NCBI GenBank assembly: GCA_963816155.1
Contig: CAWFJE010000006.1
Span: forward strand, 1-64,000
Length of the DNA: 64,000 nucleotides
DNA from: JAXGXJ01 sp963816155
GTDB lineage: Bacteria; Actinomycetota; Thermoleophilia; RBG-16-64-13
Direction of reading: 5' to 3'
Below the pieces are notes generated by a model, which ran no database searches, was not told the DNA's origin, and worked only from the letters and a program-made list of their open reading frames with translations. Below are positions 18,684 through 27,749 of this stretch, one piece after another. Position 1 is the first letter of the stretch; the number at the start of each line of letters is the position of its first letter. The translations under genes were made by a program, and so were the position numbers.

Positions 18684-20000
18684 ATGGGTCGAAGATACGC
18701 GGAGACAACCCGGGGCGCAGGCCGCTGCACTGCGGCGGCCTGCGCCCCAGCAACTCTTCCCTTCTTCCTGGCAGTGGTGCTTCTCGCACTTCTGGCCCTT
18801 CTCACTCTGGTCGGCCCGGCAGCTTCTCCCGTGCTTGCTGCATCCGCGGAGACTCCGGCAGCGGATGCGTCCGGCAATCCGGGCTTCTCGGCCCTTCAAC
18901 CAGGAGAGCTTCCCGCGCCTCCCAGCGTCTCCGCGAAGTCGGCCATCCTCGTCGAGCAGGATACCGGGCACATCCTCTTCTCCAAGAAGGCCAACTACGA
19001 ACGCCCCATGGCCTCGACAACCAAGATCATGACGGCCATCCTGGTCCTGGAAAGGCTGTCCCTCGACGAGGTTCTGACCGTACCCCTGGAGGCCACCGGA
19101 GTGATCGGCTCTGTCGCCGGGCTGCGGTGGGGCGAGACCTTCACGGTCAGGCAACTCCTCCACGCCCTCCTCATCAGCAGTGGCAACGACGCAGCCATCA
19201 CCCTCGCAGTAGCCACAGCCGGCAGCGTGGAGGCCTTCGTACGCCTCATGAACGAAAGGGCCGCCTCTCTCGGCCTGAAGCACACCCGCTTTCTCAATCC
19301 CCACGGCCTGAACAGAGAGGGACAGTACTCCTCCGCGTACGACCTGGCCATGATGACTATGGTGGCCATGAAGAACGAGACTTTCAGGAAGATCGTCAAC
19401 AAGTCCAGCTACGTTCTGGTCCGTCCCGACGGAACCAGCCTGAAGCTCAAGAACAGCAACAGACTGGTCAAGGAAGTGTCCTGGGTCACCGGCGTCAAGA
19501 CCGGCTCCACCCCGGCCTCCGGCGCCTGTCTGGTGAGTTCGGGGAGCAAGAAGGGCATCTCCCTCATTGCGGTCGTGCTCGGCGAAGCCGACTCCGACCA
19601 ACGGTTCGCGGATGGCAAGGAGTTGCTTGAGTACGGCTTCAGCCTGTATCGCACGGTCGTGGTGGTGAGCAAGAACCAACCCGTCTACGACGTCACCGTT
19701 CCCTTCCGGCCCGATGAACCGCTCCACGTCGTGGCCGCGAAGGCGCTGACGCTCACCGCCTTCGCCGAAGACGAGGTGCAGACGGCGATACGCAAACGGG
19801 CCGTGCATTGGCCCGTCGAGGCAGGCGATCGCCTGGGTACGCTCCTGGTGACAGTTGCTGGAACCCAGGTGGATACGGTGGATCTCATAGCCTCAGGCCC
19901 TGTTGAGAGGCCGACGCTGGCCTACTACCTGGGCAGACTGAACGGTTCCTGGCCACCGGGACTTCCTCTGGCCCGGGTACTGCAGACAGCCATGCAGTGA
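18684..20000 (+). CDS. dacA: Serine-type D-Ala-D-Ala carboxypeptidase (PBP5/DacA family)
   Basis: Trims the terminal D-Ala from peptidoglycan stem peptides outside the membrane. The 438-residue protein has an N-terminal hydrophobic signal segment (about 24-48), then the three penicillin-binding motifs S111-TT-K114, SGN at 166-168 and K272-T-G. A C-terminal PBP5-like beta domain follows from about 330. There is no C-terminal amphipathic anchor as clear as in E. coli PBP5; the end is LPLARVLQTAMQ. ATG 18684 follows GGGGGA. The open frame back to 18318 overlaps the cyclophilin gene and is not real. Confidence 0.94.
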   Translation: MGRRYAETTRGAGRCTAAACAPATLPFFLAVVLLALLALLTLVGPAASPVLAASAETPAADASGNPGFSALQPGELPAPPSVSAKSAILVEQDTGHILFSKKANYERPMASTTKIMTAILVLERLSLDEVLTVPLEATGVIGSVAGLRWGETFTVRQLLHALLISSGNDAAITLAVATAGSVEAFVRLMNERAASLGLKHTRFLNPHGLNREGQYSSAYDLAMMTMVAMKNETFRKIVNKSSYVLVRPDGTSLKLKNSNRLVKEVSWVTGVKTGSTPASGACLVSSGSKKGISLIAVVLGEADSDQRFADGKELLEYGFSLYRTVVVVSKNQPVYDVTVPFRPDEPLHVVAAKALTLTAFAEDEVQTAIRKRAVHWPVEAGDRLGTLLVTVAGTQVDTVDLIASGPVERPTLAYYLGRLNGSWPPGLPLARVLQTAMQ

Positions 20001-20095
20001 TCTCCGCACGGGCTCGCCGGACCAGGTTTGTTTGCTGGATCGGCCGCACTGGGAACTCTCAGTCTGCTGTGGCGAAATGACGAGAGGAGGGCGAG

Positions 20096-20455
20096 ATGGA
20101 CGCTGCGACTGATGGGGCTGTCGAGGCAGCGGTAGCCGACGAGATCAAAGGCCGGGCCGGAGGACTGTCCGGACTTCTCGGCCAGTTCGGCGCCGGCGGA
20201 CTCGGCGACATTGCCGAATCCTGGGTCGGCAAAGGCGACAACAAGGGCATCAGCGCCGCCCAGATCAAAACCGTCCTCAGCTCCGAGGAAGTGCAGGGTG
20301 TGGCCGACAAACTGGGCATCTCGCCAGACATGGCTGCAGACAAGCTGGCAGAAGTGCTCCCCGGTGTGGTCGACAAGCTCACTCCCGACGGGGTGGTACC
20401 GGATCCCGACGCTCTCTCGGACAAGCTGACCGGCTTCCTCAAGAGCCAGTTCTGA
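20096..20455 (+). CDS. YidB-like (DUF937) protein
   Basis: A 119-residue protein with the YidB pattern: GLSGLLGQFGAGGLGDIAESWVGKG, then a helical repeat (SAAQIKTVLSSEEVQGVADK, then a LAEVLPGVVDKLTPDG segment). The family is widespread but has no settled function. ATG 20096 follows GGAGGGCGAG. It stands alone between dacA and the radical SAM gene. Confidence 0.85.
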   Translation: MDAATDGAVEAAVADEIKGRAGGLSGLLGQFGAGGLGDIAESWVGKGDNKGISAAQIKTVLSSEEVQGVADKLGISPDMAADKLAEVLPGVVDKLTPDGVVPDPDALSDKLTGFLKSQF

Positions 20456-20585
20456 CAAGTCGGTGGTTGGCCGGGAAGACACCTGAGGGCGGCGTCTAGG
20501 CACCACTGCGCAAACCGAGTTCACGAACGCCGCCCACCTGTCCCGCATAGTCAAGCGGGGTGGGTGGGCGTATCATATCGGCGCA

Positions 20586-22250
20586 ATGCCTGCATACGAC
20601 ATCGTTCTCATCCATCCACCGGCGATCTATGATTTCCGCCGGAGGCCCATCTTTCCGGGGGCCTTAGGCCGCACGGTCGCTTCCGTGCAGTTCAACAAGG
20701 TCCCCATCGGCATGCTCAGCATCGCCGACTACCTCGACCGCCACGACTATCGGGTCGTCGTGGACAACGTGTGTGACCGCATGCTGACGGTCCCCGACTT
20801 CGACGTGGAGCAACACCTCCGCGATTACTCCGCCGGCGTCTTCGCCGTGGGTCTCAACTTCCAGCAGCACGCTCAGGGCGCTCTGGCCATAGCCCGGCTC
20901 TGCAAAGAACTGCACCCGGACGCCCTTGTGCTCATGGGTGGGCTGACCGCGACGCGCTTCCACGAAGAGATCGTGGAGAAGTACGAGTTCGTGGACGGGG
21001 TCGTGCGGGCGGAGGCGGAGAAACCCCTCCTGCAACTGCTACGCGCCTACGAGACCCACGGGAAGCTGACACCCACCCCCAACCTCACCTATCGCAGCGG
21101 GACCGACCGGCACGGCGGACCCGCCGACATCGTCGTCACTCCCCTCATGGAGGCCAGCCGCGACCTCGACGAGTTCGAGTTCACCCGCCTCGACCTGCTC
21201 GACCCCCAGACGTCGGTGCACATCCCCGACTCTCCCAGCCGCTGGAGTCTGGCCGTCTGTCGGGGCTGCGCCTACGATTGCGCCATCTGTGGCGGTTCAG
21301 CCTACACCTACAAGAAGTACCTGGGCATGCCGCGTCCCGCCTTCCGTAGTCCGGCGAAGCTCGTGGCCGACATGCACCGCCTGATCGACCAGGACGTCCG
21401 CTTCATCGGCCTGTACCAGGACCCCCGGGTGGGCGGCACGTCGTACTGGCAGGATCTGTTCCAGAGGCTCAGCGCCGAGCGCCCCGCCTTCGAGCGCCTG
21501 TCGCTCGACCTGCTCGTACCCGCCGGCGAGGACTACATCCGCGAGGTGGCCGAGATAGGCCGCAACGTCATCTTTCATCTATGCCCGGACACTGGCTCCG
21601 ACAAGGTCCGCGAGCGCTTGGGACGCCACTATACGAACGAGGCCATCCGCGAGACCATGCGGGCCTGCCTCAAGTACCGCATCCCCGTCACCAACTTCTT
21701 CTCCGTGGGCCTTGCCGGCGAGACCGAGCGAGAGATGGAGGAGACGTGGAAGTTGTGGGCGGAACTCGACGCCCTCAACCAGGAGGCTTTGGCGGGCGGC
21801 GAGTTCGGCGACATCGCCGACGCAGTCCCCATCGGTGGCCAAGTGCTGGGACCGATCGTGCTCGACCCGGGCTCTCGAGCTTTCGATGAGCCTGAGACTC
21901 ATGGGTACCGCCTGCTCTACAAGAACCTGGAGGAGTACGTGGAGGGACTCTCTCAACCCAGTTGGGACCAATGGCTGAACTACGAGACCGACCTCCTGGG
22001 CAAGAGCGACATCCTCGACATGATCTACCGCTCCCTGGATTTCACCATCGACCAGCGGGAGTACTACGGCTTCTACGGCGGGACCGAGGCCTACTATGAG
22101 CGCTGCCGCCTGGAGGCCGACAAGGTGATCGTAGGAGAGATGGAGAACGTGGCGCGGATAGACGACCCCCAGGAACGGGAGCGGCGCGCTGTGGCCATGC
22201 GCGTGAACCTTGACGATCTCGAGAAACGGCGCATGATCTTCCTGGAGTGA
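20586..22250 (+). CDS. B12-binding domain / radical SAM protein (Ta0216-like family)
   Basis: A 554-residue radical SAM enzyme. The N-terminal ~160 residues form a cobalamin-binding-like Rossmann domain (ALVLMGGLTATRFHEEIV), though I see no clear D-x-H-x-x-G histidine. The 4Fe-4S cluster motif is C228-x3-C232-x2-C235 (preceded by C225) in GCAYDCAICGGSAYTYKKY. The pattern CAYDCAICGGS is characteristic of the TIGR04190-type B12/SAM proteins, whose reaction is unknown. ATG 20586 begins at a clear family N-terminus. No obvious partner gene is adjacent. Confidence 0.8.
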   Translation: MPAYDIVLIHPPAIYDFRRRPIFPGALGRTVASVQFNKVPIGMLSIADYLDRHDYRVVVDNVCDRMLTVPDFDVEQHLRDYSAGVFAVGLNFQQHAQGALAIARLCKELHPDALVLMGGLTATRFHEEIVEKYEFVDGVVRAEAEKPLLQLLRAYETHGKLTPTPNLTYRSGTDRHGGPADIVVTPLMEASRDLDEFEFTRLDLLDPQTSVHIPDSPSRWSLAVCRGCAYDCAICGGSAYTYKKYLGMPRPAFRSPAKLVADMHRLIDQDVRFIGLYQDPRVGGTSYWQDLFQRLSAERPAFERLSLDLLVPAGEDYIREVAEIGRNVIFHLCPDTGSDKVRERLGRHYTNEAIRETMRACLKYRIPVTNFFSVGLAGETEREMEETWKLWAELDALNQEALAGGEFGDIADAVPIGGQVLGPIVLDPGSRAFDEPETHGYRLLYKNLEEYVEGLSQPSWDQWLNYETDLLGKSDILDMIYRSLDFTIDQREYYGFYGGTEAYYERCRLEADKVIVGEMENVARIDDPQERERRAVAMRVNLDDLEKRRMIFLE

Positions 22251-22355
22251 CCCGCCTCCGCGGACACGCTTCACGCCCTGGCGCGTACGGGGGCGCTGAT
22301 ATGGGTACACAAGCGGCCAGGAAGTCGGCAGCCGTGAGAAAGGAGGTAAGTCGCA

Positions 22356-22502
22356 ATGCTGTGGCTCATGATCATCTTCCTTGTCATCGTGGTCGTGGTC
22401 TTCGGTCTCGGTTTCGTAGTCAAGACTCTGTTCTGGATCGCTCTGGTGCTTTTCATCATCTGGGTAATCCTGATGCTGGTGAACGCGCTCCGCAGACGAT
22501 AG
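22356..22502 (+). CDS. 48-residue hydrophobic membrane peptide
   Basis: A short gene with a perfect ribosome site (AAAGGAGGT) before ATG 22356. The product is two hydrophobic helices (about 2-22 and 25-44) split by a lysine (FVVKTLFW) and ends ALRRR, so the positive inside end is C-terminal. Similar short hydrophobic proteins are common in actinobacteria and have no known role. It lies between the radical SAM gene and the PatB gene, 13 bases from the latter. Confidence 0.75.
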   Translation: MLWLMIIFLVIVVVVFGLGFVVKTLFWIALVLFIIWVILMLVNALRRR

Positions 22503-22515
22503 CGGGGACTGCCCC

Positions 22516-23667
22516 GTGCCGGACTCCATGGACTTCGATGCCGTCGTAGACCGGTCGGGCACCGGCAGCTTCAAGTGGGACAAGTACCAGGGACGTGACG
22601 TCATCCCCCTGTGGGTGGCAGACATGGACTTCCACTCACCGTCTGCCGTCGTCGCCGCCCTTCACGAGCGCGTGGACCACGGAGTCTTCGGCTATGGCCA
22701 GGCGCCGCCGGGAATGGATACGGCCGTCCGGAAGATGCTGCTCACCCGCTACGGCTGGCACGTCCCCAGCGAATGGTTGCTGTGGCTCCCCGGATTGGTC
22801 TCGGGACTCAACGTCGTCTGCCGGGCGGTGGGCGAGCGCGGGGACGAGGTCGTCACCTTCACCCCCGTCTACTCCCCGTTCCTCTCGGCCCCCGGCCTTG
22901 CCGAACGCGCGCTGGTGACGGTGCCGCTCGTACAAGCCGAGGGACGCTGGCAGATGGACCTGGCGGCCTTCGAGGCCTCCCTCTCCCCCAGTTCCCGGCT
23001 GCTCCTCCTCTGCTCTCCACACAATCCCGTGGGCCGCGTGTGGTCGGAGGAGGAGTTGTGCGCCCTTGCCGACATCGCCGGACGTCACGATCTGGTCATC
23101 GCCTCGGACGATATCCACGCCGGCCTGATCCTCGACGAGGACAAGAGACATCTCCCGCTGGCTATGCTGGTACCCGAGGTCGCTGCCCAGACCATCACGC
23201 TCATGGCTCCGAGTAAGACCTACAACATCCCCGGCCTGGGCTGTTCCTTCGCGGTGGTCGCCGACCCGCGGCTTCGCGCCGCGCTCTGCCGCGTCATGGA
23301 CGGCGTCGTGCCCCACGTGAACGTGCTGGGCTATGTGGCGGCTCAGGCGGCCTACGAGCACGGCGAGTCCTGGAGACAGGCGCTTCTGGCGTATCTGCGC
23401 GGTAATCGTGATGTGGTCGAGTCCTGGGTGGCAGGCATGCCCGGGCTGGAGATGACCCACGTGGAGGCCACCTATCTGGCCTGGATAGACGCCCGCGGCG
23501 CTGGCGTCGAAGACCCGGCGCGCGTCTTCGAGGAAGGCGGGGTGGGCCTGTCGGACGGAGCCGCCTTCGGCGCTCCGGGCTACGTGCGGCTCAACTTCGG
23601 CTGTCGCCGCGCTCTCTTGGAAGAAGCCTTGGAGAGAATGGCGGCGACGCTGTCCCGGACGCGCTAG
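22516..23667 (+). CDS. PatB/MalY family PLP-dependent C-S lyase or aminotransferase
   Basis: A fold-type I PLP enzyme of 383 residues in the MalY/PatB subgroup (cystathionine beta-lyase type). It has FKWDKYQGRDVIPLWVADMDF near the N-terminus, LCSPHNPVGRVW, an aspartate in VIASDDIHAGL and the PLP lysine K234 in SKTYNIPGLG. The likely reaction is cleavage of cystathionine or other S-conjugates to pyruvate, ammonia and a thiol. GTG 22516 follows GGGGA; ATG 22528 is an alternative. Confidence 0.88.
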   Translation: MPDSMDFDAVVDRSGTGSFKWDKYQGRDVIPLWVADMDFHSPSAVVAALHERVDHGVFGYGQAPPGMDTAVRKMLLTRYGWHVPSEWLLWLPGLVSGLNVVCRAVGERGDEVVTFTPVYSPFLSAPGLAERALVTVPLVQAEGRWQMDLAAFEASLSPSSRLLLLCSPHNPVGRVWSEEELCALADIAGRHDLVIASDDIHAGLILDEDKRHLPLAMLVPEVAAQTITLMAPSKTYNIPGLGCSFAVVADPRLRAALCRVMDGVVPHVNVLGYVAAQAAYEHGESWRQALLAYLRGNRDVVESWVAGMPGLEMTHVEATYLAWIDARGAGVEDPARVFEEGGVGLSDGAAFGAPGYVRLNFGCRRALLEEALERMAATLSRTR

Positions 23668-23735
23668 CCTCGGGGCGTCGCCGCGGCGGCCCCGGCCCTC
23701 CGCCGCCCCGAGCGTCGCCCGGCGGGCTGTCCGTC

Positions 23736-24443
23736 TCAGTCCTGAGGTTCTGTCTTCTCCGTCAGACGACGGTAGTAAGAGTGACTGGTGTAGAGGGCGG
23801 CCACCGGATTGTGCCCCAGCACGCGATCCTTCACCACCAACACGGTGGTGGGTACTCGGGAGTGCATGAAGAACATGCTGTCGTGCCCCACGCACAGACC
23901 GATAACGATGTTGAGTTGCGCCCCGGCTTCCTCGAGCAACGCGGCTTGGGCCACGGGGTTGCACATGACCTCGAACTGACCGGGGTGTACCTTCTCGTCG
24001 TCGGCGATGCCGACGCTCTCTTTGTCGATGGACCCCACCTTGCAGCAGACCGTGTTCACCTCGAAGCCGCCGGCTTTGAAGATGGCTCTGGCCATCCGCG
24101 CCTCCTCGGTCAGGCCGATGCAGTGGGCGATACCCAAGCGGCTCCAGCCCATGCGGCGGGCGAAGTCCATGATCTCCTCCACCCGGGTGAGCTCGCAGTA
24201 CCCGGCCGCCTCGGTGCGCGCCGACTCGGCCGCTACCCGCCCCAACAGGGGATCGGCCGAGTAGCGCTCTTCCACCTGCGCCAGCAACTCGGCGTCGCTC
24301 AGCATGGGACAGCAGGAAGGCCGTCTCTTCTCCGCTGTCTCGGCTGCCTCCGGCATGTGCTCACACGACTGCGCGCGGCAGATGGCGCAGACGGGCCCCT
24401 CTTGGCCGGACCCTCCGGACCCTTGCTCAACCGGGGATGTCAT
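23736..24443 (-). CDS. DUF1847 domain protein, Cys-rich
   Basis: A 235-residue protein of the DUF1847 family. The N-terminus is Cys-rich (CAICRAQSC, then SCCPM), which suggests a metal site. Two more conserved Cys positions are in GIAHCIGL and VCCKVGS, and the C-terminus has the typical LGHNPVAALYTSHSYYRRL. The function is unknown; members are mostly from anaerobes. It is the last gene of the leftward TetR-LarA/Ldh run, 33 bases after the Ldh gene. Confidence 0.82.
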   Translation of the reverse strand: MTSPVEQGSGGSGQEGPVCAICRAQSCEHMPEAAETAEKRRPSCCPMLSDAELLAQVEERYSADPLLGRVAAESARTEAAGYCELTRVEEIMDFARRMGWSRLGIAHCIGLTEEARMARAIFKAGGFEVNTVCCKVGSIDKESVGIADDEKVHPGQFEVMCNPVAQAALLEEAGAQLNIVIGLCVGHDSMFFMHSRVPTTVLVVKDRVLGHNPVAALYTSHSYYRRLTEKTEPQD

Positions 24444-24476
24444 CTAGATCCTCCCAGGGTTCGTGGGTCTTCGACT

Positions 24477-25550
24477 CTACAACTCCAGCTCGAACCGGGT
24501 GGCGTAGTCGCGCAGCATGGTCCACGTGGCGTCATCCAACGCGACGCCTTCGGTCAGGGCCCGCGCCCGAGCCTCGGCCTCCTTCTCCCCGTGGATGTAG
24601 ATGCGGTCTTGGCCTTCGGCCTTGGCGCTGCTCCGCACTCCCTCGAGGATGTACTCCACATGCCCGGCGATCGCGTCGGCGTCACCGAAGAGATCCGTGC
24701 GGATGGCCCCGAAGAAGCACGAAAGGGCGGCCCCATTCCCGCGGAAGCTGTCGTTACTCCAGCTCCCCATCGACATGCCCGCACACAGCAGTTCCACGAA
24801 CAGGCCCAGACCGAAGCCCTTGTGCCCGCCCAACTCCTCGCCTGCTCCTCCCAGGAACAGATGACCGCCGAGGGGTTGATCGCTGCGGAACAGGCTCTGG
24901 AAGTGATGAGTGTCTGCGGTGTCGACCCCGTTCTCGTCCACGGCCCAGCCCAGAGGCATGGCCTTGTCGCGCCGCTCGTAGACCTCTACCTTGCCGTGAG
25001 CGACCACGGTGGTGGCCATGTCGAGCATGAAGGGCGTCTTGCCCGCCGTGGGTATGGCGAAACAGACGGGGTTGGTGCCCATGATGCGCTCCCTCCCGAA
25101 GGTGGGGATAGAGCTCACCCTGGTCGTGCAGAACGACATGCCCATGAAGCCCTCGGCCGTAGCCTTCTCGGCCCACAGCCCGGCCATGCCGAAATGATTG
25201 GAGTTGCGGACGGCCCCGAAGCCCACCCCCACGGTCTTTGCCTTCTCCACCACGCGCGTCATGGTGAACTCGGCCAGATACGGGCCTATGCCGTTGTGGC
25301 CGTCTACCACCAATGACAGAGGGGTCTCATGCACCACCTCGGGCTCGGCTCCCGGGAACGCGGCCTTGGCTTTGATGTTCGACTCATAGAAGGAGAGACG
25401 GGCCACGCCGTGCGAGGGGACGCCCCGAGCATCGGCCTCCACGAGCGTGCGGGCGGTCGTCTGAGCTTCCGCGTCCGAATAGCCGAGCTTCGCCAGCACG
25501 GCCGCCGTATACGCGGCTAGAGAGTCATACGTGATGCTTCCGTTGTTCAT
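24477..25550 (-). CDS. Ldh family (malate/L-lactate/sulfolactate) dehydrogenase
   Basis: A 357-residue NAD(P)-dependent 2-hydroxyacid dehydrogenase of the type-2 malate/L-lactate family, unrelated to the Rossmann LDHs. Family marks are DARGVPSHGVARL, NSNHFGMAGLWAEKA, GTNPVCFAIPT and LDMATTVVAHGKVEVY. The family oxidises or reduces lactate, malate, ureidoglycolate, sulfolactate and similar acids. It follows the LarA part of the upstream gene by 15 bases. A racemase next to a stereospecific dehydrogenase suggests use of both enantiomers of a 2-hydroxyacid. Confidence 0.9.
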   Translation of the reverse strand: MNNGSITYDSLAAYTAAVLAKLGYSDAEAQTTARTLVEADARGVPSHGVARLSFYESNIKAKAAFPGAEPEVVHETPLSLVVDGHNGIGPYLAEFTMTRVVEKAKTVGVGFGAVRNSNHFGMAGLWAEKATAEGFMGMSFCTTRVSSIPTFGRERIMGTNPVCFAIPTAGKTPFMLDMATTVVAHGKVEVYERRDKAMPLGWAVDENGVDTADTHHFQSLFRSDQPLGGHLFLGGAGEELGGHKGFGLGLFVELLCAGMSMGSWSNDSFRGNGAALSCFFGAIRTDLFGDADAIAGHVEYILEGVRSSAKAEGQDRIYIHGEKEAEARARALTEGVALDDATWTMLRDYATRFELEL

Positions 25551-25565
25551 ACCATCCTCCGTCCT

Positions 25566-27548
25566 TCAGTACTCGAACTTCATATCTTCGGCCACCAGAG
25601 GGAGGACCAATCCCCCCGCCGGCAGTACGTTGACCGTAGCTTGGGGTGATTTCCCCGCTACCCGGGCCACAGCATCATCCAGAGTGGCGGCATACTCGAA
25701 GCCCAGGCTGGCCGCCTGCCGCTCATCCGCATCCTTGGTCACCAGGATGACCTTCACGCGGCTGAGGAACAGCAGCGTGGTGTTGATGGCCGAGTTGACA
25801 TCCATGGGCGCGTCGGGAGAGATCAGTTCCCCTCTGCTCAGGTAGTCGCGCACGAGCCCCTTGGGGTCTCCGGCGGCCAGATCCAGAGCGTGACCGAAGG
25901 CCGCCAGCATCGACTCCGGATAGCATCCTCCCAGGACCTCATCCGCGTAGAGGATGACGGTACCCCCCTTCTTGGTCACCAAGGTGGCGATGCCGAGCGG
26001 CTTCATCGTCTGGGGGGCCTCGCAGTAGGGGAAGGCGGAGGTGATGGTCACGTCCGCCGCTTCGAGGAACTCGATGCCGATCTCCTTCCTACAAAGATCG
26101 GCCCCGAAGCGATAGGCCTCCTCCAGATCGCCGGCCACGATGCCCTTCACATCCTCATTGGCGTTGTAGAGGGCGTTGACGATGAAGTCGAGGCCCGCCA
26201 TGCGGCCGGCCTGGTGCACCTCGTCGTGGAAGGGATTATCGGCAAGGTTGCCGTAGCTCACGCCCTTTGCCGTGACCAGGGCCAGATGATGGCGCTTGAT
26301 GGTGTCCCAGCCGGCCACGCCGGGCAGAACCAACTTGGCCCCTCCGCCGAAACCGTTCCAGGGGTGGGGCAGGATGGAGCCAAGAGTGATACGCAGGTCG
26401 GCGCCGGCGAAGAGCGCGTTGACGAAGACCTCTCCGCTATGAGGCAAAGTGCCTACGCAGACGAGGTCGGGAGCGTGACAATCGTGATTGACGATGCGCA
26501 GCCGCCGGCACAACTCTTCGCCGAAGGCCCCATCGATCTCAGCCTGTGAAAGCAGCCGGTGGGTGCCGCCGCCGATGAGCACGTCGATCTGGGCGTCGTC
26601 CACTCCGTGCTCTCCCAGAAACTCCAGGAGGGCCTCCAACATGGGACGGCGGGGAGTGGGCCGGGTGAGGTCGTCCACCACGATGGCGATGCGCTCCTTG
26701 CCCTGGACCAGTTCAGCAAGCGGCTTCGCGCCGACGGGCCGCTCGATCGCCCGCCGCACCAGGTCGGGTATGGATACCTCCAGTCCCTCCGCCTCGAGTT
26801 CGGCGTATGTGGTCACACGCCACCCCTCGGGGATAGCGAAGCGTATCTCCCGTCGTCCTTGCCCGATCAAACGGTAGTCGTGCACTGCATCACCTCGCTT
26901 CGGCGTCTGCGATGGACCATTGGCTTCTCGCTCCGGCACCGTGACCGCCGACTCACGCAGCATTAGCTCGAGAGAGTAGGCGGAGTGGCCTTGGTCGATG
27001 TACTCGCTGAGGCCCATGAGAGAGCTCAGGTTCTCAGCCCATACGACCGTGTACCACTGCCACGTGAGACGGCGTGCATCAACATCTTCGCGGATGGTCC
27101 CCTCGGCCTGGCCACGTTCGATGATGCTCATCATCTTGCTGAAGGCCTTGGTCTGAGTCTGCGCTATGGCCTCGCGCAGGCCCGCGTGAGACCCCGCCGC
27201 GATGAACTCGATCCATGGCGCCGTGAAACCCTCGCCGGCGGTCTTCATCATGTGCGAGTGTCGGCGGGCGATGTCGCGAAGCACCTCGGGAACGGTGCCC
27301 TCGGGCGCCCCGTCGATCAAGTCGGCCATCTGTGCGAACAGGCTGTCGAGGGCGGCCATGAGCATGTCCTCGCGACTGGCGAAGTACACGTAGAGGGTGC
27401 CTTCGGACACACCAGCCGTGGCCGCGATACGGGCCACTGTCGCCCCGGCCACACCGTGTGCGGCCACCACGCGGTTCACGGCCTCCACGATCTGGCGACG
27501 CCTCTCAGCGGGGGGAAGCCGCCGGGGACGAGCTGCTCCAGATGACAC
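25566..27548 (-). CDS. TetR regulator fused in frame to a LarA-like nickel racemase
   Basis: One uninterrupted frame of 660 residues from GTG 27548 (ribosome site AAAGGAG). Residues about 15-60 are a TetR helix-turn-helix (AERRRQIVEA, GVSEGTLYVYFASRED), followed by a TetR ligand-binding domain to about 210. From about 222 it is a complete LarA/DUF2088 protein (IAIVVDDLTRPTP, IVNHDCHAPDL, ILPHPWNGFGGGAKLVLPG), a family that racemises 2-hydroxyacids with a nickel-pincer cofactor. An in-frame GTG at 26885 with GAGGTG upstream could start LarA alone (439 residues, normal length). No stop lies between the parts, so this is either a true fusion, a gene with two starts, or a lost stop. Confidence 0.85.
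   Translation of the reverse strand: MSSGAARPRRLPPAERRRQIVEAVNRVVAAHGVAGATVARIAATAGVSEGTLYVYFASREDMLMAALDSLFAQMADLIDGAPEGTVPEVLRDIARRHSHMMKTAGEGFTAPWIEFIAAGSHAGLREAIAQTQTKAFSKMMSIIERGQAEGTIREDVDARRLTWQWYTVVWAENLSSLMGLSEYIDQGHSAYSLELMLRESAVTVPEREANGPSQTPKRGDAVHDYRLIGQGRREIRFAIPEGWRVTTYAELEAEGLEVSIPDLVRRAIERPVGAKPLAELVQGKERIAIVVDDLTRPTPRRPMLEALLEFLGEHGVDDAQIDVLIGGGTHRLLSQAEIDGAFGEELCRRLRIVNHDCHAPDLVCVGTLPHSGEVFVNALFAGADLRITLGSILPHPWNGFGGGAKLVLPGVAGWDTIKRHHLALVTAKGVSYGNLADNPFHDEVHQAGRMAGLDFIVNALYNANEDVKGIVAGDLEEAYRFGADLCRKEIGIEFLEAADVTITSAFPYCEAPQTMKPLGIATLVTKKGGTVILYADEVLGGCYPESMLAAFGHALDLAAGDPKGLVRDYLSRGELISPDAPMDVNSAINTTLLFLSRVKVILVTKDADERQAASLGFEYAATLDDAVARVAGKSPQATVNVLPAGGLVLPLVAEDMKFEY
26883..26898 (-). 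promoter_or_regulatory. Internal ribosome site and GTG start for LarA alone
   Basis: On the minus strand GAGGTG is followed by ATGCA and an in-frame GTG at 26885, which is exactly where the LarA homology starts. This would let the single TetR-LarA frame make a separate racemase. Confidence 0.5.
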
Positions 27549-27628
27549 GCGCACTCCTTTCTTGAACATCCGACCGGCCACACCCTTCAGCCAGCCATGC
27601 CATAGGATACCTGAGCAAACGGAGGGTG

Positions 27629-27681
27629 TTGACACCTGTCCCCCGCCAGGGTAGTGTACTCTAATGAGTAACCACTCATTA
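27629..27681 (+). promoter_or_regulatory. Promoter with a perfect TetR-type operator
   Basis: TTGACA (27629-27634), a 17-base spacer and TAGTGT (27652-27657) form a strong promoter reading toward the first CocE gene. Five bases further, TAATGAGT-AACC-ACTCATTA (27662-27681) is a perfect 8+8 inverted repeat with a 4-base centre, over the expected transcription start. It lies between the divergent TetR-LarA and CocE genes, the usual place for a TetR operator controlling both. Confidence 0.75.
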
Positions 27682-27749
27682 AACGCGACCTATCGGGCGG
27701 GGTTGAGTGAGCGGCCCGATATCGCACTGCCGAACAAGGAGGAGCGACT

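Noticed and set aside
23781..25316. 511-residue plus-strand open frame
   Set aside because: It lies wholly opposite the DUF1847 and Ldh genes, whose products match known families. The frame is open only because of the strong GC bias at third codon positions.
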